A DNA stretch of 35,616 nt from Metallosphaera yellowstonensis MK1 (GCF_000243315.1 NZ_JH597761.1:651207-686822); one strand, 5' to 3'; positions 7,371 to 16,093 are shown, numbered from the stretch's first letter. Numbers and translations are program-made. Notes: generated by a model not told the origin, from the letters alone.

Positions 7371-7656
7371 TAGTCCGCACTTTCTTAATTAATTCTTCAA
7401 TTTCTATAACCCGTTTAGCTACCTCCTTTCCCAATTCCGTTAAACTGATCACTCTTCTGTAAGGGAAGACGTTTTCCCTTTCCTCTTTTATCAGCTTAAG
7501 TTCTGTTAATTCCTCCAACGCTCTCTTTATACTTCCGCTATTAGTATCGGTCTTCTCTACTAACTCCCTTACAGTTAAGCCGCGATTTTCCCTCCCTAAC
7601 ACTATTAAGACTCTCTGAGCGACTTCACTCAACGCAAACGGCTTTTCATTCGTCAT
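7363..7656 (-). CDS. Winged-helix regulator, probable antitoxin partner
   Basis: This protein of about 97 residues begins MTNEKPFALSEVAQRVL. The helix-turn-helix spans LTVRELVEKTDTNSGSIKRA (about residues 27-46), the wing is KEERENVFPYRRVISLT, and the C-terminal helix EVAKRVIEIEELIKKV probably dimerises. It resembles MarR/ArsR-type regulators. A GTG three codons upstream (7665) is an alternative start. Operator-like half sites lie in its promoter (about 7695-7716). It overlaps the downstream toxin gene by 8 nt, which fits an HTH-toxin module. Confidence 0.7.
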   Translation of the reverse strand: MTNEKPFALSEVAQRVLIVLGRENRGLTVRELVEKTDTNSGSIKRALEELTELKLIKEERENVFPYRRVISLTELGKEVAKRVIEIEELIKKVRTND

Positions 7657-7694
7657 GCTAAACACTACATGATACTATCAGTCTACTCTTCATA

Positions 7695-7764
7695 TAATGT
7701 TATGTAATTTGTAATGTGAAACGAGATACAGAAAGATTTAAATAATGTGTAATGTATAACATTA
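7695..7764. promoter_or_regulatory. Divergent promoter with operator site 2
   Basis: The region lies between the divergent winged-helix genes. TAATGTATAACATTA (7750-7764) is the exact reverse complement of site 1 at 6867. It sits between the TATA of the rightward gene (GATTTAAATAA, about 7735-7745) and its start at 7775, where bound protein would block initiation. Related half sites (7695-7716) overlap the leftward promoter, so one regulator could control both directions and the SWIM operon. Confidence 0.6.
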
Positions 7765-7774
7765 TACGATAAAT

Positions 7775-8041
7775 ATGGTCGGAGAAAGAGATCCAAAAGG
7801 AATCCCCATGTATAGAATCCTCGCTTTTCTAAAGAAAAAGAAAGAAGCAAAAACAATAACTGAAATTAGTGAAGAAGCTGATATACCATACAATACAGTA
7901 AGGGACAATATATACAAATTACTGGCACTAGGAGCGATAGAGACCAGAGATGGAAAATACATTATCACTGAGAAAGGCAAACAGATGCTAGACGAGTTCA
8001 TTGAAGAAATTGAAAGGTTAAAGGAGATGGTGAACGCGTAA
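7775..8041 (+). CDS. Winged-helix repressor, probable
   Basis: In this 88-residue protein the HTH spans AKTITEISEEADIPYNTVRD (about residues 25-44), followed by a short wing (AIETRDGKYIITEKG) and a C-terminal helix (MLDEFIEEIERLKEMV). The operator-like palindrome directly over its transcription start suggests that it represses itself. The stop overlaps the ATG of the ParB-like gene by one base (TAATG), so the pair is co-transcribed. This order resembles plasmid partition operons with a small DNA-binding partner. Confidence 0.75.
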   Translation: MVGERDPKGIPMYRILAFLKKKKEAKTITEISEEADIPYNTVRDNIYKLLALGAIETRDGKYIITEKGKQMLDEFIEEIERLKEMVNA

Positions 8042-8334
8042 TGGCTAGGTTCATTACAATAATCAAAGTCAGTATTGATAACATCAAAGAAGTACCAGAG
8101 TATAAGGAGTTAATACCAGAGAATAACAGTTATGAGGAGCTAAAGAAATCGATACAGCAGTTGGGCTTTCTGGATCCTATCACGGTCAATAAAAACTATG
8201 AGATTTTAGACGGCTACACTAGATATAGGATTGCAAAGGAGTTAGGAATTAAGGAAATATCAGTTGAAATTTATGAGACTTCTGGTAGGGAGGGCGATTC
8301 AGGGCTCCATTGCGATTTCTATTTGTTTCTATAG
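8041..8334 (+). CDS. ParB-like N-terminal domain protein, 3'-truncated
   Basis: The first ~80 residues form a ParB/sulfiredoxin-fold nuclease-type domain: YEELKKSIQQLGFLDPITVN, then ILDGYTRYRIAKELGIKEIS. ParB-like proteins act in plasmid partition or as regulators. After SGREG the sequence (DSGLHCDFYLFL) no longer looks like the family and ends at once, so the C-terminal DNA-binding part has been lost. The break, near 8283, probably marks a deletion between this gene and the integrase fragment. No ParA gene remains. Confidence 0.7.
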   Translation: MARFITIIKVSIDNIKEVPEYKELIPENNSYEELKKSIQQLGFLDPITVNKNYEILDGYTRYRIAKELGIKEISVEIYETSGREGDSGLHCDFYLFL

Positions 8335-8469
8335 AATGAAAGTGACTTAATTGATCCTACATCAGTACACGAAAAGGGGACGAGCGCTAGGTCATACCAT
8401 GAGACGCCTATTTTATCACGTGGTGACCACGCTCTTGCAGCTTGAGATAACCCCAACTTCTCTACTAAC

Positions 8470-8727
<258 letters not shown>

Positions 8728-8838
8728 AAAGAAAATAATACAGTTAATATTATAAAGTTTACTCACCTTCAGCCTCAGCTTAACTTTATCTTATCTTTCC
8801 TAGTCTTTCCTTTTATACCGGCGAGCTTACTTTTCCCC

Positions 8839-9180
8839 ATGGAGTGGAAGTTCAACACCTCTAAGGCTAAACCCAAGCCCGGGCCGGCCTGTCTTGTGGA
8901 CGAGATAGAGGAGACCCCCAAACTCAGGGAGCTCTTCTCCAGGGCTGGAATCAAGACCGGCCACGGCTCCCCGGCCCACAGGATCGTCTCTGAGGTAATA
9001 ATAAAGGTGTTCAAGGAGAGGAAGCTGACCCCCAGGGAGATCGCTGAGAAGTACTCTTCAGTCCCCAACTTCCAGGAGATACTCCTGGAGATAGTGAAGG
9101 AGGCCTCGAGGAAGGGAGAGTTATCTGAGGACTTGATCAATGTCAGCACCCTTGAGGAACTCGAGGAGAGGCTAGGGTAG
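8839..9180 (+). CDS. Conserved hypothetical protein
   Basis: This 113-residue, mainly helical acidic protein begins MEWKFNTSKAKPKPGPACLV. The segment RELFSRAGIKTGHGSPAHRI is followed by helices (IIKVFKERKLTPREIAEKYS, EILLEIVKEASRKGEL) and ends EELEERLG. LTPREIAEKYSSV looks like a possible helix-turn-helix. The start was chosen because a TATA box (TTTTATA, about 8811-8817) lies 24-26 nt before this ATG. The longer open frame upstream would overlap the tRNA promoter. No function is assigned. Confidence 0.65.
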   Translation: MEWKFNTSKAKPKPGPACLVDEIEETPKLRELFSRAGIKTGHGSPAHRIVSEVIIKVFKERKLTPREIAEKYSSVPNFQEILLEIVKEASRKGELSEDLINVSTLEELEERLG

Positions 9181-9189
9181 GGATCTTCG

Positions 9190-9594
9190 CTTCACGTTCT
9201 AAGATCACGGCTCAACCTCTCCTTTGCCGTCACAGACCGGACGGAGGTGAACGCCACTGCCCTATCACAGATGTACGGGGTCAAAATGGCCTACCTGGAC
9301 CTCGGGAAGTTCCCTAACATGTCCTTAGGTTCTTGTTCCCTTTCATCTAACGTTAGTACGGGCTACGACATACAGCGGAACCAGTCCATTCAACGTCTCG
9401 TCACCTGAGCTGGAGGACTACATGAAGTGCCAAGTTGAGTTACGTCATGTCTACGAAGTTTCAAGGAGTGATCTTCGATGGCGTGGATGTAGCTAAACAG
9501 AGTACTTAAACTGAAAGAGGTGTGGTCAGCTTGATAAGGCGGGTAAGAGAAGAGTGCCCTAATGCACTCATGGGGATAAACAGGGGGTTTTACG
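9190..9594 (+). pseudogene. Gene fragments interrupted by repeat A
   Basis: There are two short open pieces with protein-like composition but no intact gene. One (9190-9408) includes LNLSFAVTDRTEVNATALSQ and then MYGVKMAYLDLGKFPNM. The other (about 9520-9594, another frame) is VSLIRRVREECPNALMGINR followed by GFYVF, running directly into repeat A at 9595. Together they look like a decayed gene or genes. The family is not recognised. Confidence 0.35.
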
Positions 9595-9889
9595 TGTTTA
9601 CCCGTGGCGTAACTTACCTTCTTTAATTACTTCTAATTCCGCCACGGGCACCCCTCTTAAGGGATCATACAGGGTCACCCTTAAGTCCTTGGGGCTAGTC
9701 GAGGGAAACTTCAATACCCTCCCATCCACACTTTTATCACTCCCCAAACCTCGTGAGCAGTGCCCGTCATCAGTTAGGGGGATCATCAATAAAAACTACT
9801 TCGGTGATACTATATAAACACAACTTGTCAAGACGATATTTAGAAGTGATTAAAAATAACGAGTAGTTACGTAGAAGCGTTGCAGTCTT
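9595..9889. repeat. Repeat A, copy 1 (~295 bp)
   Basis: This is about 95% identical by eye to 21343-21640. It begins GTGTTTACCCGTGGCGTAAC and ends near GTAGAAGCGTTGCAGTCT. I see no terminal inverted repeats. The reverse strand carries a 63-codon ORF (9789-9598, beginning MMIPLTDDGHCSRGLGSDKS) with a TATATAG promoter-like box upstream, conserved with changed codons in the second copy. A decayed third copy is at 14218 and a lone end at 31974. The ORF has no recognised domain. Confidence 0.75.
9598..9789 (-). CDS. Small ORF of repeat A
   Basis: This 63-residue ORF starts MMIPLTDDGHCSRGL and continues KSVDGRVLKFPSTSPKDLRV and YDPLRGVPVAELEVI. The 64-residue version at 21347-21541 differs by a few residues, and the decayed copy near 14340-14440 still encodes a recognisable DSPDDLGVTTYEPLGG. 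It may be the N-terminal scrap of a transposase or a true short protein. It is unlike any family I recognise. Confidence 0.4.
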   Translation of the reverse strand: MMIPLTDDGHCSRGLGSDKSVDGRVLKFPSTSPKDLRVTLYDPLRGVPVAELEVIKEGKLRHG

Positions 9890-10310
9890 ACCTAACGTAT
9901 CTCACCTCATAAACTTCGTCCTGTTTGAGGACTACGGGACAGTGGTTCACCACATAAAGGTGTGACGAGGACTAACGTGAGTCAGATCGAGGCCCTCATC
10001 CCAGAGTCAGCAGTTATTAGATTTCGCCTTGACTCCAAGGCTACACCTAACGAGAAATCCCATATCTGCTGCAAGAGTGAAGAGTCTCAACGTCACCGTT
10101 CTGGCCCCCGGGTATGCGAGGCACCAGCACGACGCATTTTACGACAGAGCTAAGGCGTTAGCGGAGGAGGAGTCGGTGGCGAGCTCTGTCATCAACCGTA
10201 ACGTCACTGGGATGTGGGATCGGCTAGGAGTTCCTGGTCGTGAAAGGTTCTGGCATCTCACCGGGAGATCACTGATAACCGAGTGTAGCTCCATCCTGCT
10301 CTGAATTACC
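9890..10310 (+). pseudogene. Gene fragments around a MITE
   Basis: Before the MITE, the frame reads LINFVLFEDYGTVVHHIKV (about 9905-9961). After it (10072-10304) a frame reads VKSLNVTVLAPGYARHQHDA, then FYDRAKALAEEESV and NRNVTGMWDRLGV. These look like remains of a protein with Rossmann-like N-terminal motifs, but the family is not recognised and no intact start-to-stop gene can be built. The MITE at 10008-10071 interrupts the region. Confidence 0.35.
10008..10071 (+). mobile_element. MITE (~64 bp)
   Basis: This runs from CAGCAGTTATTAGATTTCGC to AAATCCCATATCTGCTG. The flanks CCAGAGT and CAAGAGT match at 6 of 7 positions, consistent with an old 7-bp target duplication. It belongs to the family also found at 10958, 14259, 14783, 16029, 23576 and 27365. 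Confidence 0.8.
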
Positions 10311-10397
10311 CTTAACTCCCAAGGTTCGAGGCCGTCTGCGGTCGGGATCAGGGACCCCAGAACATCCTTAGATAAGCTCTGATGTTATAATGAACTT

Positions 10398-10901
10398 TCA
10401 CAACCTGAACTTTATCCACTCCAGACCTCCCGTCTCGGTTCCAGGACTTACCGTGAGCTCCAAAACGTTATTGAACACCTTGACGTTCCCGGCGAGGCTG
10501 TGGGAGGTCACCTGACCTGGAAAGATCCACAGGGCCTCATAGGGATACTCCGCTACTTCCCTCTCATATTCGTTCTCATAGACGTTCTCTCCCCTCCTGG
10601 TTTCCCCCTTGAAGTCGATCACGTACTCCACGAAGGGATAGTTAGTGGAGATCAGCCCTATCCTGACTATTCTGACCCTGGCCTTTGTGACCTTACCATT
10701 GATCGCTATCCTCTCCTGGTCGAGGAAGTACTGCATGTTCTCCTTGAGAGTCTCGCGTTCCTTGGACAGCTCGTCCGGGGAGAGCCCCGCATAGTAGGAC
10801 TCTGGGTCGTAATAGTAGAAGACCACGAGCTGGTTGACCCATCCGTCAGAGGAGACCGAAAAGAAGCCCCTGGCGTACACTGGTTTTACCCGATCGCTCA
10901 A
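10398..10901 (-). CDS. Conserved hypothetical protein
   Basis: This 167-residue soluble protein is mostly beta with charged and aromatic residues (VNQLVVFYYYDPESYYAGLS, then FVEYVIDFKGETRRGENVYE) and ends GGLEWIKFRL. It has no signal peptide, membrane helix or recognised family. The start appears to be TTG; an A/T-rich box (about 10926-10938) lies about 30 nt upstream. A MITE sits 56 nt upstream of the start. The gene stands alone between two decayed stretches. Confidence 0.65.
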   Translation of the reverse strand: MSDRVKPVYARGFFSVSSDGWVNQLVVFYYYDPESYYAGLSPDELSKERETLKENMQYFLDQERIAINGKVTKARVRIVRIGLISTNYPFVEYVIDFKGETRRGENVYENEYEREVAEYPYEALWIFPGQVTSHSLAGNVKVFNNVLELTVSPGTETGGLEWIKFRL

Positions 10902-10957
10902 GTCATCTCGTGTAGGAAAGTGGGACTAATTACTTTAACTCTTAGGTTTTTGACTTA

Positions 10958-11021
10958 CAGCAGTTATTAGATTTTGACTTGATTACAGGGCGATATTCGA
11001 GGGAAAGTCCCATAACTGCTG
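10958..11021 (+). mobile_element. MITE (64 bp) with 7-bp target duplication
   Basis: This begins CAGCAGTTATTAGATTTTGA and ends GGAAAGTCCCATAACTGCTG. It is flanked by perfect 7-bp direct repeats TGACTTA (10951-10957 and 11022-11028). It is a well-preserved member of the family. Confidence 0.9.
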
Positions 11022-11028
11022 TGACTTA

Positions 11029-11638
11029 GGTTTTCGAATCCCACCAGTCTCAAGAGGTCTGAGATAGGCGGGGACCGGATCCTCAGACGGGAGATGTCTC
11101 ACGTGTCAGGGTCTTTGAGACTTAGTTTTAACGTTAACTTATTTAATACTAAGGGACTACAAATTCTGAGAAATCCGATGACTGATGAGAGAAAAAGGCC
11201 TCGATAGGGCTACCCACCTTTAGCGTACTTAATAGGAAGGTGTTCTCTTGTAGTCAGCTCATTCAACGATGCAATGAGCGACGAACCTGGCCCTCCTGGG
11301 ACATGGTAAAGGTCTTGACTCAGACGTACTCTTTCCCCTGAGATGCCTTCTGGTCAGCTTCCTGGGGCCATCGCGACTGTCGGAGAGGCATCTGGGAAGG
11401 AAAGCTCGAGCCGGACCCCAAGGACCCGACCTGGGAATCATTCCTACCAGGGAATGCCTAGCCCCCGTCTCGGATCGGGTTCAGACCGCAGACCTCGTCC
11501 CCGCAGATCTTAACACCTCCCTACAACTCTGATCTGACCCAGCCCTCTACCTTGTCATCCAAGGCCTAGCACCGTGACAACTTCCAGCTCAAGGTTTAAC
11601 TGCGTCACGGTTTTATTCCACCTCCTCACTATCACCTC
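11029..11638. other. Gene-free stretch
   Basis: I see no convincing coding region or RNA gene here. Composition is similar to the coding parts, suggesting decayed genes. The TATA of the following MBL gene (GGTTTTATT, about 11609-11617) lies at the right end. Confidence 0.5.
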
Positions 11639-12433
11639 ATGAGACTCGGCAAGGACGTGGAAGTCCTCCCTGGCTCTCCTAACACCCTGATCTATCAGGG
11701 GAGGGTGGTGATCGATCAGGGTGGAAGGAACTCGTCCGTCAAACTGAACGCTGAAGTACAGATGGCCACGCACGGACACATGGACCACATCTTCGGCCTC
11801 ACGACGGAGGCAAAAGTCAAGTACATCCCTCCCCAGGACATGTGGGCCCTCAACATGATAGGCAGGAGAGCGATGACCTACGGGTTCAGTTCTCCCCAGT
11901 CACCCCTGTTCACCTATGACTTGGTGATCGGGGAGATATCCCTTTCTGGGGACCCTGAGGTGGAGATTGTGCCACTCCCGGGCCACACTCCGGGTCACTC
12001 CGGTTACATACTGGGCTCAACCCTGTACGCCGGAGACTCCTTCTTCGGCCAGAAGGTGCTTGAGGGCTTCGTGTTCCCCTTCTTCGTTGACTTCTGGGCT
12101 GCACTGGAGAGCATGGAGAAGTTGAGGGAGTTATTTAAGGCGGTAGAGAACGTGGTCATCTCTCACGGCCCCGTGTACGAGAAGAGGAAGATGCAGGAAC
12201 TCCTGGACTTCAACGTTCAGTACGCGGGAAGGCTGTTAAAATGGATCGAGGACGAGATAAGGGGGAAGGAGGCGACGTCCCAGGAGGTGACCGTGAGAGT
12301 AATGATGCGGGCGGGGGCAAAGGAAGTGAAGCCTACCAATCTCCTGTTAAACGAGACAGTAGTGAAGTCGATCCTCTCGGTGAAGGCTAAGGAGTTCAGG
12401 GTCTCAGAGAAGGGGTTAGTGTACAGGGGCTGA
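11639..12433 (+). CDS. MBL-fold metallo-hydrolase
   Basis: This 264-residue protein has the metallo-beta-lactamase fold. THGHMDH (residues 44-50) is the HxHxDH dinuclear metal motif, HTPGH (about 116-120) the next metal ligand, GDSFF (about 132) the bridging Asp, and SHGP (about 174) the final His region. The C-terminal ~70 residues form helices (LKWIEDEIRGKEATSQEVTV) typical of the winged-helix-like tail of MBL/LACTB2-type enzymes. Likely substrates are thioesters, nucleotides or small esters; the exact one is not evident. A TATA about 26 nt upstream supports the ATG and a leaderless transcript. It is monocistronic. Confidence 0.88.
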   Translation: MRLGKDVEVLPGSPNTLIYQGRVVIDQGGRNSSVKLNAEVQMATHGHMDHIFGLTTEAKVKYIPPQDMWALNMIGRRAMTYGFSSPQSPLFTYDLVIGEISLSGDPEVEIVPLPGHTPGHSGYILGSTLYAGDSFFGQKVLEGFVFPFFVDFWAALESMEKLRELFKAVENVVISHGPVYEKRKMQELLDFNVQYAGRLLKWIEDEIRGKEATSQEVTVRVMMRAGAKEVKPTNLLLNETVVKSILSVKAKEFRVSEKGLVYRG

Positions 12434-12589
12434 GTCCCTCGCCGAAGAGGGCTAGCCTCCTTGAACTTCATTGACCGAGGACTGACCAGATCAGGAACTC
12501 ATAGGAGGGGCTACAATGGCGTGCCCTCGTCAACCCTCCTCAACCCAAGGGATTACCTTGAATCCCTGCAATCGTGGTTTGATCCTTTT
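12434..12589. other. Non-coding spacer
   Basis: No gene is visible between the MBL gene and repeat B copy 1. Confidence 0.4.
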
Positions 12590-12846
12590 GTCCCTACACT
12601 TTCATTTCACTCATCTTATGTTCAATCATGATGGAGTGCAGGGACTTAGCCATCAGCAACCTAACCGACTTCAAGGTAAGTGGGTCACGGGACTCCTTAG
12701 AGCCCAACGGCACGGGGCTCACATCTCTGCAATCCCTCCCACCCTTTTGGGCATAGCCCACATGGAGTGAGAGCTCATCTTTTATCAATAAAAACGTAAT
12801 AAATGGATATAAAAACATCTCTATTAACATGAAAAAGGATTCAGCC
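12590..12846 (+). repeat. Repeat B, copy 1 (~255 bp)
   Basis: This begins GTCCCTACACTTTCATTTCA and ends near GAAAAAGGATTCAGC. It is homologous along its length to 21011-21250 and, on the reverse strand, to 26951-27186. Divergence between copies is considerable, but both ends, a central CACGGG segment and a CTCAC...GTGAG-type hairpin region near the right third are shared. There is no conserved ORF, so it is a mobile or structured non-coding element. Confidence 0.65.
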
Positions 12847-12966
12847 CATACAGTTGCTGAGCTTAAACGGTCGGCAACCTGGATTACTGAGAGGCATCTA
12901 GGCCTGAACGCTCTCCGCGATCGTTAATAAGATAGTCATATTAACTTCCTCAACGTCTTTAGGAGG

Positions 12967-14001
12967 ATGAGATCGATTTCCCTAGTTTTAGCCTTATTCA
13001 TGACCCTTTCCCCTTTTTCTCTCATCTCCCTCTCTACCAATAATATTCCCGCGATGTTTCCACCTGTGCACGGGAAACATGTGGTGCCTGGGGAATATGT
13101 CAATCCTTACCTCTACTACTCCTCTCCACCGGCCCCTGGAGGTATAGCCTCCTTCGGGCTCTTCAATTACTCAGGGAAAGTTACGCCTTACATCATAACC
13201 ACCAATAAGGTTCTGGGTTACACCAACGTGTCGAACCTGTTAGCGTACTATAAGATGGCGAGGAAGTACGGAGTTAATCCGTACTCAGCCACGCTCCAGA
13301 TGAACGTGGTACTACAGGTCAACACAACACATGGGACTTTCGCCTACTGGCTCCAGGACGTGGGTAGCTTCCAAACCAACAACAACAAGGTCACCTTCAT
13401 AGACAACATATGGAACCTGACCGGTAATCCCTCGGTTCTGTCGTCCTCTGTGGTTTCAGGTAACGGAAAGGTCACCTCCGCGGGTGGAGGAAACACCTTC
13501 TATTACGACGTTGGACCGACTTACACCTACTACTACCCCTTCTCCTACGTTTACGTGGTGAACGTGTCCTACACCTCCAGTTCCTTGAGCATATGGTTCG
13601 GATACGAGATACTCCAGAACGGTAAGCCCGTTAGCTCTCCTCAAGTACAGTACTACGATGAGGTGACCATAAAGCAGTCCGGGATCGTTTCTGCCGCCAT
13701 AACCGTGAACGGGAACGTATACACCCCAGACGGACTGTACTACGACGCCGAACTGGTGTGGGGAGGCGGAGGTAATGGGGCTCCCACTCAGTTCGTGAAC
13801 CTCAACGACACCTTGGGATTGTACTACGTCAACTCCACGGGGAAGATAACTCCCTTCCCCTCCCTCTACACCTTTGGCTCCGACACTGGTGAGAGTGCCT
13901 ACAACGTCCACGATATGCTAGTGAATGGTGTCCCTGAGGCCTACGCTGGAACTGAAGTACTTACAGTTTTGACCAATCAGTTCACTGTGTTATTAATATA
14001 A
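12967..14001 (+). CDS. Thermopsin-family secreted protease
   Basis: This 344-residue protein starts with a signal peptide (MRSISLVLALFMTLSPFSLI). After it come PPAPGGIASFGLFNYSG, matching the PAPMGIADYGL-type motif of thermopsins (peptidase family A5), then LQMNVVLQVNT, YWLQDVGSF and VTFIDNIWNL, all family landmarks. A beta-rich domain follows with many Asn-x-Ser/Thr sites. Thermopsins are acid proteases acting outside the cell. The length fits the family's core without a C-terminal membrane anchor. TATA (about 12937-12945) is about 26 nt before the ATG, so the abutting AGGAGG is probably not used. T-rich runs follow the stop. Confidence 0.9.
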   Translation: MRSISLVLALFMTLSPFSLISLSTNNIPAMFPPVHGKHVVPGEYVNPYLYYSSPPAPGGIASFGLFNYSGKVTPYIITTNKVLGYTNVSNLLAYYKMARKYGVNPYSATLQMNVVLQVNTTHGTFAYWLQDVGSFQTNNNKVTFIDNIWNLTGNPSVLSSSVVSGNGKVTSAGGGNTFYYDVGPTYTYYYPFSYVYVVNVSYTSSSLSIWFGYEILQNGKPVSSPQVQYYDEVTIKQSGIVSAAITVNGNVYTPDGLYYDAELVWGGGGNGAPTQFVNLNDTLGLYYVNSTGKITPFPSLYTFGSDTGESAYNVHDMLVNGVPEAYAGTEVLTVLTNQFTVLLI

Positions 14002-14002
14002 C

Positions 14003-14020
14003 CTTTTTCTTTTTTTAAGT
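14003..14020 (+). terminator. T-rich terminator after thermopsin gene
   Basis: Two T-runs (CCTTTTTC and TTTTTTT) come immediately after the stop codon, typical of crenarchaeal transcription ends. Confidence 0.5.
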
Positions 14021-14108
14021 TAACCAAGACATCCTTCACGTTTTTGATGCTAGATCATGTCACTGGGCTCAACGTAACTTTAAGTTTTCATCGGGCGGCC
14101 CTACACGA

Positions 14109-14207
14109 ATGACGTTGAACGGAGTCGGGTACTCCTTCACGGTCTTCAGGTTCTGTTCCAACACCGACCCCCTGATGACGGTGACCACAGTGCAGATCTT
14201 GAGGTAA
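14109..14207 (+). pseudogene. Short ORF fragment
   Basis: A 32-residue open frame (MTLNGVGYSFTVFRFCSNTD, then PLMTVTTVQILR) lies just before repeat A copy 3. Composition is protein-like but it is too short to identify. It is probably a gene remnant. Confidence 0.25.
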
Positions 14208-14217
14208 CTCCCACAAC

Positions 14218-14570
14218 GTGTTTACCCGTGGCGTAACTTACCTTCTATAATGTCTCTACAGCAGCAATGGGATTTTCCCTTGAGTATCGCCCTGTAATCT
14301 AGGCGAATTCTAACAACTCTGATCTCTAAATATACCAGGCCATCCCTCCCAAGGGCTCGTAGGTGGTCACCCCCAGATCATCGGGGCTATCGAAGGGGAC
14401 TTCAACACCCTCCCATCCAACTTCTCCCATCCTCGTGAGCAGTGTCCGTCATCAGTTGGGAGATCATCAGAAGGAAATTCCTTGGTAACACCACATGAAA
14501 ATAACTCACGTCGTCTTGGATTTAAAAGTGTTTAAAAGTTACGCAGGGATACTATAGTACCCATCAATTC
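14218..14570. repeat. Repeat A, decayed copy, with nested MITE
   Basis: This begins with the same GTGTTTACCCGTGGCGTAAC and shares the CCTCCCATCC...CTCGTGAGCAGTG.CCGTCATCAGTT block with copies 1 and 2, but has drifted. A MITE (14259-14321) interrupts it, so this copy is older than that insertion. The reverse-strand ORF is broken. Confidence 0.65.
14259..14321 (-). mobile_element. MITE nested in repeat A
   Basis: This is in reverse orientation, from CAGCAGCAATGGGATTTTCC to AATTCTAACAACTCTG. The flanks GTCTCTA and ATCTCTA match at 6 of 7 positions, an old target duplication. It has drifted more than the copies at 10958 and 14783. Confidence 0.75.
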
Positions 14571-14590
14571 CCGTTTCAACAGGAACGTCT

Positions 14591-14680
14591 AGGCTGCGTT
14601 CCTCTAGCTAGCCCTCCCATTAGGAGTGTGGGGACTAATGCCGGTTAACCTTCCTACACCCCCCCCCATTCCTCCTGAAC
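14591..14680 (-). mobile_element. Highly decayed IS fragment
   Basis: The reverse strand aligns with the 5' part of the IS transposase region. AGGCTGCGTTCCTC...AGCCCTCCCA...GGGACTAATGCCGGTTAACCTTCC parallels 1-80 of the window, with many changes and a run of nine C. It is the remains of an older IS insertion. Confidence 0.6.
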
Positions 14681-14782
14681 GTTCCAGACGATTTATCCCA
14701 TTATCTCGAAATAACCGGAAGAGATAAGCTTGTCCTCGGTTTCCTCGGCATTCCTCTCACTACCTCACCTACAAATAACGTA

Positions 14783-14846
14783 CAGCAGTTATTAGACTTT
14801 GCCTTGATTACAGGACGATATTCAAGGGAAAGTCCCACAACCGCTG
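14783..14846 (+). mobile_element. MITE (64 bp) with 7-bp target duplication
   Basis: This begins CAGCAGTTATTAGACTTTGC and ends GAAAGTCCCACAACCGCTG, flanked by perfect 7-bp repeats TAACGTA (14776-14782 and 14847-14853). Confidence 0.9.
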
Positions 14847-15036
14847 TAACGTACTTAAACCTCTTCAACGTTTAACTCGTTTATCACCTCTTCATCGTCT
14901 ACCTACGTAACAGGTGACGAACCTCTCGTATCTCACCTGTGCGACTTCTCAACCTCCCTTAGACGTAGAACGAACCTGAGCGACAATTGAACTAGTTTGA
15001 GGAAACACTTATTTAGTAATTAGGAGTTGTGCACTT

Positions 15037-15849
15037 ATGACTGACTCGAACCTAAACAACAGCTTTACTATGCCCATAACCAGGAGGGGTAGGTCGCAGA
15101 TAGTCTTTCCGCCTCCTTGGTATTACGGCGTGACGTACATAGCCGCACACGTAAAGTTCACTGAGGAATCTGCGAACCAGGTACTACCAGAATTTCTCAC
15201 CACTGACGGGGAGGGCTGGGTATACATCGCTGAGTTCGTCTCGGCGTCGGAGAGCAACTGGGACTACATGTACCAGGACCCCGACTTGGTGCAGTACATG
15301 GAAGGTGCCATAGGGTTCAAGGTAAACTTCCAGGACAAGAACTACCTCTACTACCCGTTCATGTGGGTCGATAAAGACTGGGCCTTAGTGAGGGGATGGT
15401 TGGACGGCTACCCCAAGAAGATAGCCAAGATTGCCATGACGAGGTTACACCCGCTTCTTCCCAGATATAACAAGCCTGAAGTAGGGCTAAGGCTGGGAGG
15501 TTACGTAGTGAGGGGTGGAGCAAACCTGTTCAGACTTCAGGTAGAGCTGGAGGACAGGGCCGACTCGATCCCCACAAAGAACTTCGGACCGTTCATAAAC
15601 ATAAGGAGGTTCCCCAGCAGGGGAGACAACGAGGAGGATCTGTACGAGGTGGTCAGCAGGGTCAGGGACGAGAGCAAGTTCGGGGAAATATGGAAAGGGA
15701 AGGCTAACCTGGAGCTGGGAGGTTACGTGAACGATGAAGTGGATCTACTGAAAGTGGATAAAGTCCTGGGTGGATATCACTTCACCCTGTACTTCAGGGT
15801 CACCAAGACTCAATTGTTGAGCAGGATAGTACACAATGTGGCTAAATGA
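15037..15849 (+). CDS. Acetoacetate decarboxylase-like protein
   Basis: This 270-residue protein carries the acetoacetate decarboxylase fold. [17 protein letters not shown] (about residues 25-41) is the family's N-terminal strand, [17 protein letters not shown] leads to [11 protein letters not shown] (about 129-139), where the first or second Lys corresponds to the Schiff-base lysine of the family, and [11 protein letters not shown] follows. Classical members decarboxylate acetoacetate to acetone; the wider family includes aldolase-dehydratases acting on other beta-keto acids, so the reaction here is open. The TATA (CTTATTTAG, about 15008-15016) fits the ATG. It is monocistronic. Confidence 0.85.
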   Translation: MTDSNLNNSFTMPITRRGRSQIVFPPPWYYGVTYIAAHVKFTEESANQVLPEFLTTDGEGWVYIAEFVSASESNWDYMYQDPDLVQYMEGAIGFKVNFQDKNYLYYPFMWVDKDWALVRGWLDGYPKKIAKIAMTRLHPLLPRYNKPEVGLRLGGYVVRGGANLFRLQVELEDRADSIPTKNFGPFINIRRFPSRGDNEEDLYEVVSRVRDESKFGEIWKGKANLELGGYVNDEVDLLKVDKVLGGYHFTLYFRVTKTQLLSRIVHNVAK

Positions 15850-16028
15850 TATCTTGTAGCACTCTGTAAATTTCTCCCTCTCTTCCCCCAGGAGTTCAGG
15901 TGGGACCTCATTTTACGTGAGGTTAACTGAAGGTATTGTGAGGGTCGTCATACCACCTTCCCGATCATGCTCACGATTAATACGACGACTCCACTCAGAA
16001 TTAGGATCGAAGATCAAACATTTTAGAG
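15850..16028. other. Non-coding spacer
   Basis: No gene or RNA is recognised between the decarboxylase-like gene and the decayed MITE. Confidence 0.4.
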
Positions 16029-16093
16029 TAGCAATTGTGAGATCTTTTCCTTAGGCAGCACCCTGTAATCAAGGTAAAAACTGATAACTGCTG
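16029..16093 (-). mobile_element. Decayed MITE
   Basis: The reverse-oriented member keeps CACCCTGTAATCAAGG in the middle and GATAACTGCTG at the right end; the left end reads TAGCAATTGTGAGA. The flanks TTTAGAG and TTTAGAA match at 6 of 7 positions. Confidence 0.75.

Noticed and set aside
11170-11215. Possible C/D-box sRNA (ATGACTGATGAGAG)
   Set aside because: Only a box-C-like and an overlapping CTGA are present. The second pair of boxes and correct spacing are missing.
13456-13911. Reverse-strand 151-residue ORF
   Set aside because: It lies antisense to the thermopsin gene, which has a signal peptide, family motifs and a promoter.
14656-14668. Run of nine C as a regulatory tract
   Set aside because: It lies inside a decayed IS fragment and is best explained as drift there.
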